Below are positions 1 through 7,949 of a stretch of DNA of 64,000 bases, piece after piece. Location of the stretch: positions 310,001-374,000 of the forward strand of contig NC_027862.1 in assembly GCF_000187245.1 (NCBI RefSeq). Reading direction: 5' to 3'. Source of the DNA: Ogataea parapolymorpha DL-1 (taxonomy: Eukaryota; Ascomycota; Pichiomycetes; Pichiales; Pichiaceae). The translations under genes were made by a program, and so were the position numbers. Each line of letters opens with the position of its first letter. Position 1 is the first letter of the stretch. The notes beneath the pieces were generated by a model that saw nothing but the letters and a program-made list of their open reading frames with translations, was not told the origin of the DNA and did no database searches.

Positions 1-1137
1 CTCTTCACGTCGATATCAACGATCTCCAGCTCTCCCTTGTCGTTGTAAACCTCTGCACCCCATTTATGGATAGCATGGGTGATGCTGTTTCCATGTGTTT
101 GGCACTTCTTGATCAGCGAGTCAACTGCCGCATACCCTTTCAGCTTTTTAATAGTGGTTTCCAGGATCTTCTCTCCAACAGCCTTCTTTTTCACCACTCT
201 TTTCTTCTGTGTACTTGTAGAGTTTTCTTTTTCTGCAAAATCAAAATTCTCCACCTCCTCGAGCGACTTGAACGGCCTGCTGTCTATTAACGCCTGTGCA
301 ACCGAAGGAGGGACACCAGCAATGTCAACGACGTCCCGTTTCTCGCCAGTGTTGAGGAAATGCAGCACCTTCTCATCAAACTCTAGATCCATAGCTTCTT
401 CGACTTCAGACTCCTCCATGCTGTCGTCGTCAACTTCTTCGGGCTCTTCATCATCAAGAACAATCGGCTCATTGTCACTGTCAGACAGTGACACCGCTCC
501 ACGCTTGGAATCTCTGGTTCCACGCACAAGCTTCCGTTTCTTGACAGGAACTGGCTCTGGCTCCCTTTTGGTTTGAACGTTTCCGTATCTCTGTAAAATA
601 CTAGATGCCTTTTGTAGCTTCACCTTGGAGGAAAGCACATCATTCTCTGGCTTTATGGGCGATGATGAAGAAAGCACTATTTTTTTGAGGAGAGACTATC
701 TGTGCCACGCCTATCGGGTAGCCGTCTGAAGGCTTTGATCCAACCCCCTGTGGCAGTGAACTCAAGTATGCGGCAGCTTCTCTTAATGACCCTTTTGTCT
801 TCAGGGCCGAAAGCACGGTTGCCTGCGACAAATGGGGGAACTTATTTTTCAGCGCCGTGAAACTGCGTTTGAGATCTGAAGAAAGCGCGCCTTTAGGAGG
901 AGCAAGCGGCTCATGCGAAAACTTCGCGCCCAGCGAGCTGCTGGGCATATAGGAGAATCGCTCTCTCAAACTAGGAAGACGAGTAGTAATCTGGATAGGA
1001 GAGGAGGCCGGTTCTGTGGACTGTGATCTGACCCTGATGGGCGACGAGTCAGGGACCTGGACAGGAGACTCCTCAGAGCCCCCCGACAGTCTCCGATTGG
1101 TTTTCGCGTCCTCTATAATTATGCTATCGTCAGTCAT
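1..1137 (-). CDS. FUN30: FUN30-type SNF2 chromatin remodeler, N-terminal part, apparent frameshift
   Basis: This is the N-terminal third of a Fun30/SMARCAD1-type ATP-dependent nucleosome remodeler, which acts in silencing and DNA-end resection. The ATG is at 1137 and the 3' end, including the helicase domain, lies beyond the window edge. Residues 1-165 hold a Ser/Pro-rich leader and a CUE-like helical segment. The frame then stops at 640-642. A second minus-strand frame runs open from about 690 to position 1. It matches the family: a KKRKLVRG basic motif, an acidic stretch, a helix-hairpin segment resembling yeast DEQVLQFINDSDIVDLSDL, and an IKKC...KWG motif. Removing one A from the seven-A run (T7 at 680-686 on the plus strand) joins the two frames. 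Identity is firm; whether the break is a sequence error, an allele or genuine slippage cannot be told here. Confidence 0.85.
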
Positions 1138-1249
1138 CGGTCGGTCTGGACGAAAAGCGACAAGAAACTCTGGATGTGGTTTTTGTTAAACGCGATTGAA
1201 AAAACGAGAGCAAGACGCTTTTTAGCTAAATTAATTTTTTTTTCTCTCG

Positions 1250-1255
1250 ACGCGT
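1250..1255. promoter_or_regulatory. MCB-like ACGCGT between FUN30 and ATS1
   Basis: ACGCGT lies in the 149-bp divergent promoter, inside the longer palindrome CGACGCGTCG. In other yeasts this is the MBF (Mbp1/Swi6) G1/S element. Position and sequence are seen; function is inferred. Confidence 0.35.
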
Positions 1256-1286
1256 CGATCCTTATTTATCGCGTCGGATTCAGCTA

Positions 1287-2321
1287 ATGACCTATCATCT
1301 CTACGTCTGCGGCTCCAACGGAAGCTTCCAGCTCGGGCTCGACGACGATGAGGACCGCCACCGGCTTGAATGTGCGCAATTCCAAACGGAAATAGGCCGC
1401 ACGGTAGACCTAGACATTAGGCCCATTAAAGTTGCCTGCGGCGGAAACCACACGCTCGTGCTTCTGGAGAACGGACAGGTTTACGGGGCTGGCTCAAGCC
1501 GTTATGGACAGCTGGCCTGTTTCCAAGAATCCTTGCCGATTTTTCAAAAGCTTGATCTCCCGTTCAAGATCAAAGACGTGGTAGCTGGCTGGAATTACAC
1601 CGTTTTTATTTCAGCATATGACGAGGTATATACTTGCGGACAGGGCCTTACAGGCGAGCTGGGACTCGGAAAAACTCATCTTCAGTCTCTACCCGCCAAA
1701 ATAGAGCTGCCAGACAACGGCCGCATTGTCAAGGCGGGGTCATCGCTCCATAACGTTGTCCTTCAGTTTGAGAACGGAGAGCTCTATGGCTTTGGAAATA
1801 ATAAAAAAGGCCAGCTGCTCGACGGACCGAAAGTGCTGTGGACACCCACAAGGCTTCCTATACGCGCTCGCGATTTTGCGCTGGCGCGAGATTTCGCTGT
1901 GTTTTCCAGCGACGGGCGACTGCTGCTCCAAGGCAAAGACCAGTACGGAATAGCAGAACGGCTCCAGACTGTTGGCCAAATAGACCGCATTTGGGCCATG
2001 TGGAGCTCTGTGCATCTTCTTTCTGGCCGGCAGCTTGTCTCGTACGGGAACAACTCGCACGGCCAGCTGGTTCTGCCCACTACAATCGGCACGCCCGTAA
2101 AGATTGCCATTGGAAGCGAACACGGTCTTTTGGCTGAAAAATTCAGAGTATTCGCCTGGGGATGGGGAGAGCACGGGAACTGTGGCCAACACCAGAAAGA
2201 AAAAACAGGCGTCACGTTCGACTACATGAACGAGATCTACACCGAACAACATGTCGTCGTGGATGTCTTTGCCGGCTGCGCAACGACGTGGGTGGTTGTC
2301 CGGTGCAGCGAGAATGTGTAG
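1287..2321 (+). CDS. ATS1: RCC1-repeat protein Ats1
   Basis: A 344-residue protein made of RCC1-type beta-propeller repeats. Blades are marked by recurring G-N-N/G-Q-L and CGxNHTLVL-type motifs, such as CGSNGSFQLGL at the N terminus, CGGNHTLVLLENGQVYGAGS and WGWGEHGNCGQ near the C terminus. Length is close to Saccharomyces Ats1 (333 aa), and the opening VCGSNG-QLGL-DED resembles it. Ats1 is a cytoplasmic partner of Kti11/Dph3, linked to wobble-uridine modification by Elongator and to diphthamide synthesis. The gene is divergent from FUN30 and convergent with the NCBP3-like gene. An unrelated RCC1-fold protein is the main alternative. Confidence 0.75.
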   Translation: MTYHLYVCGSNGSFQLGLDDDEDRHRLECAQFQTEIGRTVDLDIRPIKVACGGNHTLVLLENGQVYGAGSSRYGQLACFQESLPIFQKLDLPFKIKDVVAGWNYTVFISAYDEVYTCGQGLTGELGLGKTHLQSLPAKIELPDNGRIVKAGSSLHNVVLQFENGELYGFGNNKKGQLLDGPKVLWTPTRLPIRARDFALARDFAVFSSDGRLLLQGKDQYGIAERLQTVGQIDRIWAMWSSVHLLSGRQLVSYGNNSHGQLVLPTTIGTPVKIAIGSEHGLLAEKFRVFAWGWGEHGNCGQHQKEKTGVTFDYMNEIYTEQHVVVDVFAGCATTWVVVRCSENV

Positions 2322-2529
2322 CTGTCTCCTCAGATTCTTTCCCATATTCATCTATGTTTTGCGAATAAGGCAAACGAAAGATGGAAAATATGTTCTGGGA
2401 CGTTATTCTAGGAACAGTTGTATCGACGGGCGGGGAACAATAACCCCCGTCCATCTTCTTTACCATCCATATAAAAAATTAAGAAAAAAAAATTCATGAC
2501 AACAATCTATTCTAAAATACACATGCAGT

Positions 2530-3429
2530 TCACTCCTCCATTCTGGCCGGCGATCTGTCTCTATTTTTCAGGAAGTCCGGGAACAAGTCTTCCTCGTCGT
2601 CGCGGTTTCCTTTTCTCGGTTGCTGTCTCTCTCTGTATCTGTCACGACCCCTTTCGCTTCTCCCTCTCGAGGAACCTCTTGGCGGGCCTCTCGATCTTGG
2701 GCCGTCCCATCTTCCAGAAACCTCCAATTTTCGGTGGGAATCGCCATCCTGCTCCTCCACAGGCCCAGTGTCCTCGCCTGTGATCAGGTCGGGCCCTCTG
2801 TTGCGGGCTCCACCTCGTCCTGCTTTGTAGTTGCGGTATGTTCTCTTTCTCTGAGTCGGCTCCGGCTCGCCGTGGATCAGATAGTAGCGCGAGTAGTTTC
2901 TGGCACCCTTGACCTTTCTGTCTCCCCAGTAGCTCTGTCTTATTGAGAGTCTGACGTTCTGGTCGTTGAAGCCAGGATCGTTGCTGATGTATTCCATGGC
3001 GCCACGTTCCTGTTCAGGAGAAAGACCGTCAGACACCTCAGACAGCAGGCTCAGTGCCTCCAAGGCAGCGTCGGGCTGTTCAAACACAATGTTGATTTTC
3101 TTGTCGTCCACCCATTCGAGAGTGTAGTTAAACTTGGCATACGCTTCCCTGTTCTCGAATTTGAGGTCTGGCTTCAAAAAAGAGTCAATGTACAGCTTGA
3201 TTGCCCTCGTGTCCAGCTCGTCGACGCCCGAAAGAAGCAACGACCCCGGCCTGAGCTCGTTTGGGTCGTGTTCCTCAGGTTCCATCGAAACGCGTTCAGG
3301 AGACGCTGATGGCGCTGTCTGCTCGGTCTCACCTATGTGTGCAAGGTGTGGGGGCAGCTCTGCGGTCTCGACGTCCATTTGGTCGTCATCGTCCACCACA
3401 GTGGTCAGCTTGGTTGCGAAGTCAGACAT
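2530..3429 (-). CDS. NCBP3: NCBP3-like nuclear cap-binding/RRM protein
   Basis: A 299-residue protein. Residues about 60-130 resemble the RRM-like region of NCBP3 (C17orf85): RPGSLLLSGVDELDT, then YTLEWVDDKKINIVFE and an A-L-rich helix, parallel to the human GVDEMST...IEWLDD..CNVVW pattern. The C-terminal 100 residues are an RGG/RS-like basic tail ending in an acidic DDEEDLFPDFL segment. In animals NCBP3 binds the mRNA cap together with NCBP1 and links to the exon junction and TREX complexes. I know of no Saccharomyces orthologue. The start is the first ATG (3429). Family assignment rests on short motifs, so confidence is moderate. Confidence 0.6.
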   Translation of the reverse strand: MSDFATKLTTVVDDDDQMDVETAELPPHLAHIGETEQTAPSASPERVSMEPEEHDPNELRPGSLLLSGVDELDTRAIKLYIDSFLKPDLKFENREAYAKFNYTLEWVDDKKINIVFEQPDAALEALSLLSEVSDGLSPEQERGAMEYISNDPGFNDQNVRLSIRQSYWGDRKVKGARNYSRYYLIHGEPEPTQRKRTYRNYKAGRGGARNRGPDLITGEDTGPVEEQDGDSHRKLEVSGRWDGPRSRGPPRGSSRGRSERGRDRYRERQQPRKGNRDDEEDLFPDFLKNRDRSPARMEE

Positions 3430-3637
3430 GGAAGATTAAATGTTTTTCGGATTGGAAAGTGCACGACAAAGAGCCTGAGAAGCAAGGTGGACGATACTGG
3501 CTGGGAATCAGCTGCGAAGGGAAGAAAGAGCTGGGCAGCCGTAAAGTGGCCAGAAACGTCCCGCTCAGAAAAGTAACTACAAGGCGTGTCCGTTGTCGTC
3601 GTTCTATTCATCTAATATACAGTAATTATAGTTTATC

Positions 3638-3901
3638 TCACTCTGCCTGCTCGTTGTCCTGTTTCTCGCCTACCCACAAAACGTTGTTGCACCGCACAAA
3701 CAGTTCATCACCAAGTTCCGTGCTCGTTTCGGCGGCGGTGTCGATCTCCTTGACGTCTTTGTCCAGCAAAAGATTCATGTAATTGTCGATAGAGAGCAGC
3801 TTTCCGTGGTACTCTATATTGTTGAACTTCAGCTTTATCACCACAGGCTTGCCGACAAGCGACTGCAGATAGGGTTTAGGATTGATGGGCTGGAAAGACA
3901 T
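3638..3901 (-). CDS. SMX3: Spliceosomal core protein SmF
   Basis: An 87-residue Sm protein. It has an Sm1 motif (KPVVIKLKFNNIEYHGKL followed by DNYMNLLL) and an Sm2 motif (ELFVRCNNVLWV), almost collinear with yeast SmF, including the N-terminal P-x-NPKPFL and the RCNNVLYI block. SmF is part of the heteroheptameric ring on U1, U2, U4 and U5 snRNAs. The ATG at 3901 (MSFQPINPKP) is chosen because the four extra upstream codons begin at a non-ATG. A CTG encodes the conserved leucine of KPYLQ, which supports standard decoding. Confidence 0.95.
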   Translation of the reverse strand: MSFQPINPKPYLQSLVGKPVVIKLKFNNIEYHGKLLSIDNYMNLLLDKDVKEIDTAAETSTELGDELFVRCNNVLWVGEKQDNEQAE

Positions 3902-4022
3902 GGTACAAAGCACTTGAATTATATTTTTTTTGCACTAATTTTTCAGTCATATTTATAAACGGGTGTAAATTCTGCTATGTTACTGTCTTCTATCTTTTGA
4001 TTAGTACATCTATTTGGCACCC

Positions 4023-5108
4023 TTAAAGCTCGTCAGCATATGGAACAGCGTCGACGTCACCAACAACAGCCAAGTTGAATTTAGGAACGGAAACAGAGTC
4101 TTTAGCAGCAGAAATATCGACAGACGAGCCCTGGGCAGCCTGGTTGTAGGTAGCCAGAGCCTTGTACTTGGAAAGGCCCTTGGCCTCCTTGAGAAGCTTG
4201 GCAGCCTGGGAAACCAGAGCACCGGTCTCAGCACCAGATGGAGAGGTGATGGAGATGTAGAACAGAGCAGCACCGTCGTATGGGACAACCTTGGCGTCGA
4301 CAGCGGCAGAGGAGCTGGCTGGGAGCGAGGACTTGGCATATGCAGCAAGAAGAGAGTACGTAGCAACGTCAGAGGCGGCCACACCAATCACGGCAGCGGT
4401 TGGGCCGGCCTGTCTGATTCTGGCGTCCTGGCCAGCCACAGATTTCTGTGGAGCAGGCGAAGTCTCACCAGCAGGAAGCTTGGACAGAGGAGATTCAGAA
4501 ATGAATTTTTTCAGGTCGGCCTCGACAACATTGGATCCAACAACCTCAACATTGCCGTCCAGGAACACAGACTTGGCGTACTGGGCAATGTCCTCGGATG
4601 TGTACGATTTGGAGCCGTCGTAGAAAAGTGGCTTACCCAGGCCCGTTCTAAAGGTGATGGCGTGCAAAGCTTCCAGGGCCTTGAAGTCAGGGCTGCTGTT
4701 GGCGACCGCAGCCTCAGTCTTGGAGTATGGGAGGGCGATCTCGGTCAGTTCGTGAGGTCTGAAAAGAGTTCCGGTCAAAACGTCGCCAATAGCGTTGACG
4801 TAATATGGCAGAGCTTCCTTCAGGAACTTGGCCTCAAGCACCAGCGAGTCTCTGGTGACAGTGGCCTTGTATTCTCCTCCCAGCAGTTCGGATTCTCTCT
4901 TCAGTCTCAAACCGCTTCTGGCCTCGGTGTTGAGGAAGCTGGACGATGCAAGCAGGTGAGCCAGACCTGGGGCACTGGCCTTGGAACCTGCGTTTTTCAC
5001 AATCACCTTGAGAGACGAAACTCCCGATCCTGGAGCCTCGACAGTGGTCACCTTGACGGCCTTTGGCACAGTCGTGGAGAAAGATCTGATCGACGTTCTT
5101 GCAAACAT
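4023..5108 (-). CDS. QCR2: Cytochrome bc1 complex core protein 2
   Basis: A 361-residue M16-peptidase-like protein (yeast Qcr2 is 368 aa) with an N-terminal mitochondrial presequence (MFARTSIRSFSTT). It is followed by the core-2 pattern: KNAGSKASAPGLAHLLASSSFLNTEAR, ELLGGEYKATVTRDSLVLEAKFL and a Gly-rich C half. The HxxEH zinc site of active processing peptidases is absent, as usual for Qcr2. It is a matrix-facing structural subunit of respiratory complex III. An ATTGG (reverse CCAAT) about 66 bp upstream of the ATG fits HAP-complex control. A longer antisense open frame over the gene is a shadow. Confidence 0.95.
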   Translation of the reverse strand: MFARTSIRSFSTTVPKAVKVTTVEAPGSGVSSLKVIVKNAGSKASAPGLAHLLASSSFLNTEARSGLRLKRESELLGGEYKATVTRDSLVLEAKFLKEALPYYVNAIGDVLTGTLFRPHELTEIALPYSKTEAAVANSSPDFKALEALHAITFRTGLGKPLFYDGSKSYTSEDIAQYAKSVFLDGNVEVVGSNVVEADLKKFISESPLSKLPAGETSPAPQKSVAGQDARIRQAGPTAAVIGVAASDVATYSLLAAYAKSSLPASSSAAVDAKVVPYDGAALFYISITSPSGAETGALVSQAAKLLKEAKGLSKYKALATYNQAAQGSSVDISAAKDSVSVPKFNLAVVGDVDAVPYADEL

Positions 5109-5173
5109 TCTTGCCCTGTTGTACTCGGATGGAAAACTTTTTTAACTTAAATGTTTGTTATAATTTCTAGCTA

Positions 5174-5178
5174 ATTGG
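5174..5178 (-). promoter_or_regulatory. CCAAT box before QCR2
   Basis: ATTGG on the plus strand, i.e. CCAAT on the QCR2 strand, 66-70 bp before its ATG, inside the short inverted sequence GCTAATTGGTTAGC. Matches the HAP2/3/5 core expected for respiratory genes. Confidence 0.5.
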
Positions 5179-5243
5179 TTAGCCTGAAAAACTACACATC
5201 TCCCGGTGCGTCGTGGGGAAGATATTTTTTTCCACGGGATCAC

Positions 5244-5274
5244 GGCGGCCAAAAGATTTTGGGAGCTGGCCGCC
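5244..5274. repeat. Nested inverted repeat in QCR2/RPC82 promoter
   Basis: GGCGGCC (5244-5250) pairs with GGCCGCC (5268-5274). Overlapping its inner edge, CCAAAAGATTTTGG (5249-5262) is itself an inverted repeat with a 2-nt centre. The two foldings are mutually exclusive. Confidence 0.7.
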
Positions 5275-5594
5275 GAGGCCGGCTCGCTTCCCATGGCTCT
5301 ACGTCCTACTTCACTTGTACAAGCGCCTCTATACCATATTTTTCATTACACGACACACTCAATGTAGTCATTGTGGGATTGGGCTTTCCTGTCCATCCCC
5401 TTGATTCGACAACTTGAGTGCTTTTATAAATTCTTCTTCTGTGATTGGACGGTGTAAATATTGTGACATCCGTCCACCACGACTAGGTCTTGGTCCTACT
5501 TTTCTCTTCTTCATCCGGGCTGTGTTCTTTCCCGCTTATGTAAGGTGTGCTCTTTTTTTTTTCATAAATTTTTACGTATCTGAGATCACATACC

Positions 5595-7499
5595 ATGTCG
5601 GCTCGAGAAGGGGCTCCTACAGAGCTTCCACTGTCTATGAAGACTAAATCTCCCGAGTCGTTCTTGTTTACTTCTCTTTTGAAGCTGGTTCTCGGAGAGC
5701 AGGCGGCATATGTGTTTGGCATTCTTCTAGATCACAAAAGACTTACGCTGCCTCAATTGCAGAAGATGTGCAAGATGAAGATGTCGGCGGTGAAAAAGTC
5801 GCTTGTTTCTCTGCTACAACTGGAATGTGCCGTGTATTTTGAAGAAACCAATTTTATCACCGATAAATCACAGACATACTACTCGTCTTCGTTCTCTGGC
5901 TGCTACAAGTTTCTGTATGCCAACGCGATCATAAATGATATTCATCGCGACTACGGTGAGCTCCATGCCGCCATTGTCCAACAGGTTCTGGTGAATGGGC
6001 ATTTGACTACCGGAGAGTACCTCAAGAACGTGGACGGGGCAGCTCAGGCGGAAGAGACAGAGAAGGCGTTCTCGATTCTCGTCCTTGAAAAGTGGCTAGT
6101 TCCAATTGACGAGTTGCATTTCCAGAGCAAGTACGATCTTTTCCACAAAGTGTATCAACAACAAACGGCGATTTTCAACGCGGAAAATAAGGGAAAGGTG
6201 ATTTCTCAGGCAAAAAAGCTTCAGGTGATCAAGGAAGAGACCAGAAGAAAACATCAACAGCTCATGGGCGAGGACAAAGTCCGCTCGCGGCTTTTTCAAT
6301 CGGACTCGAGTTCGATGTTTCAAAAGGTCAACCCAGATATTCCCTTGACGTTCAGTCTCGATAGATACTTGAAGAGATTACGGTCTTTGCATTTTGCCTC
6401 AGAAGCCAGACACAAAGTGGGCGAGATTTCTTCTAGAATTTATGCTCTTATACTCAATCGGCTAGAAGCCAAGTCAGCGGATGTTGAGAATCCAGAGCTC
6501 AGGCTGGAAAAATATCTTGCCAATGTTGGACAGTCAGGAGTGGGCCTAGATCCTCGTGTAGTGGAGCAAATCCGTGGCAGATACGAGCTGAAAGACCAGG
6601 AGAGGGGCATGAATATAACCGTCAGCGAGGTGTACAAGGAGCTTGTGAGGAACGGTGAGAAGTTTGGCGTTACTATCGCCAGCGTGAAAAATACAATTGC
6701 TGATCCATCGTTGGAATTTGGTCGCAAGCGGAAAACCGACGACCACTCCAATGGATTTCCTGGTGTGAAAAAGGTCAAGATCGAGGTGGACGAGGTCCTG
6801 GAAAGACTCGGATCTCATGATTCGGACGACGAAAACGAACATGACGACCCAGATAACCCGGATCCGCGCATTATGTCCACCCTCATGCAGCATCTGAAGC
6901 TTCTGGCCGCAGATCCCAAATTTCCATTTCTTGCCGAGACAGATCTGGGACAATTCCATGTTCCTTACACTCGACTGTCTCCAATTTTGGCCAAACATGT
7001 GTTCAAACAGTATGTGAAGGCCATCATAGGGCCGGACGCACTAAAAGTCTTAAATTGCATTGAAGACAAACGGCTTACCGACGAAAAGGCGGTGAGCAAG
7101 CTTGTGCTGATGAAAGAGGCCTCAGTCAGGAACATCTTGAGTCGCCTACTCAGGTTTAACATTATAGAATTGCAGGAGATTCCTAAAACCCAGGATCGGT
7201 CTGCGATGCGGTCCGTGTATGCATTTAGATTCAAGCCACAGCCGGCGATTGAGATGTTCAAAAAGTCCATCCTGTTCAATATGGGCGAGGTTTTGGAGAA
7301 ACTTGAGCAATATAAAAAGCAAAACAAAATCCTGCTGGATAAAGTCAACAGAGAGGACGTGAAGGGCAGAGAACAAGAACTCCTGCTTCCGTCCGAGCTG
7401 AAGCAGTTAGAACAATATTACGAGTACGAAAGCACCTGGATCACGAAACTTGGCAGACTCCGTACTGCCATTGACGTTTTCGAGTTTCTAACGGCATAA
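5595..7499 (+). CDS. RPC82: RNA polymerase III subunit C82 (RPC3)
   Basis: A 634-residue protein (yeast 654 aa) with the successive winged-helix domains of the RPC62/C82 family. The first is LLKLVLGEQAAYVFGILLDHKRLTLPQLQK. The middle IPLTFSLDRYLKRLRS block, a charged acidic linker near residues 390-425, and the C-terminal winged helix plus coiled coil (EKLEQYKKQNKILLDKVNREDV) follow in the usual order. C82 forms the initiation subcomplex with C34 and C31. It is tandem with ATG13 downstream. Confidence 0.92.
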   Translation: MSAREGAPTELPLSMKTKSPESFLFTSLLKLVLGEQAAYVFGILLDHKRLTLPQLQKMCKMKMSAVKKSLVSLLQLECAVYFEETNFITDKSQTYYSSSFSGCYKFLYANAIINDIHRDYGELHAAIVQQVLVNGHLTTGEYLKNVDGAAQAEETEKAFSILVLEKWLVPIDELHFQSKYDLFHKVYQQQTAIFNAENKGKVISQAKKLQVIKEETRRKHQQLMGEDKVRSRLFQSDSSSMFQKVNPDIPLTFSLDRYLKRLRSLHFASEARHKVGEISSRIYALILNRLEAKSADVENPELRLEKYLANVGQSGVGLDPRVVEQIRGRYELKDQERGMNITVSEVYKELVRNGEKFGVTIASVKNTIADPSLEFGRKRKTDDHSNGFPGVKKVKIEVDEVLERLGSHDSDDENEHDDPDNPDPRIMSTLMQHLKLLAADPKFPFLAETDLGQFHVPYTRLSPILAKHVFKQYVKAIIGPDALKVLNCIEDKRLTDEKAVSKLVLMKEASVRNILSRLLRFNIIELQEIPKTQDRSAMRSVYAFRFKPQPAIEMFKKSILFNMGEVLEKLEQYKKQNKILLDKVNREDVKGREQELLLPSELKQLEQYYEYESTWITKLGRLRTAIDVFEFLTA

Positions 7500-7949
7500 G
7501 CATGATAGTCATAATAATAATTCGATGTACACTACGATTTTCGCGTCAGTCCATGGATTAGATAAAAATGTTTTTTTTTCGTAAAATAATGAGCCATTCT
7601 TTTTTTATTTATAAGAAAGATGACTGATTTTGAAGGCATAGCACAGTACTTGTCTATAAAGAGGAATTAATTCATTCAAATCAGTGAAGTCATACATTAG
7701 TCAAAGCATAAACATTGGCACATTTTTAAGTCATCAAGCCACACGGTTTGCAATTACTTACTGCCCGGTCTATTATTGTGGGTTTTTTATCGCAAGTCTG
7801 TGGGTTTGGTGTTTTCTTATCGGATTTGCCCTCAAATCAATTTTTTGATCAAACACTCACAGCTTAATTTCGCCTACTCACCGCTCCATTACTGCCCTCT
7901 ATTGCTACAATTGATTCTACTGTGGTCTGTCTTTGTAAATTAATCAGCA
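7500..7949. promoter_or_regulatory. RPC82-ATG13 intergenic region
   Basis: 450 bp of AT-rich DNA with several T tracts, serving as RPC82 3' end and ATG13 promoter. A minus-strand GTAAGT near 7756 was examined for a hidden intron gene, but no open exon precedes it. No other element is recognised. Confidence 0.3.

Larger units (their letters stand above)
5109..5594. promoter_or_regulatory. Divergent QCR2/RPC82 promoter region
   Basis: A 486-bp intergenic stretch between divergent genes. It holds ATTGG at 5174-5178 (CCAAT on the QCR2 strand, a likely HAP2/3/5 site), a second ATTGG near 5437, and a nested inverted repeat at 5244-5274. T-rich DNA precedes the RPC82 ATG. I see no tRNA or hidden exon. 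Confidence 0.5.

Noticed and set aside
1740..2351. A 203-codon minus-strand frame over ATS1
   Set aside because: Opposite strand of the RCC1 repeats, without any domain of its own.
4014..5150. A 378-codon plus-strand open frame longer than the gene beneath it
   Set aside because: It is exactly antisense to QCR2, which has unmistakable family sequence; its translation is low-quality, Gly/Ser/Arg-rich and unrecognisable.
7756..7761. Minus-strand GTAAGT in the ATG13 promoter
   Set aside because: No upstream exon with an open ATG frame on that strand; the nearest ATG stops after two codons.
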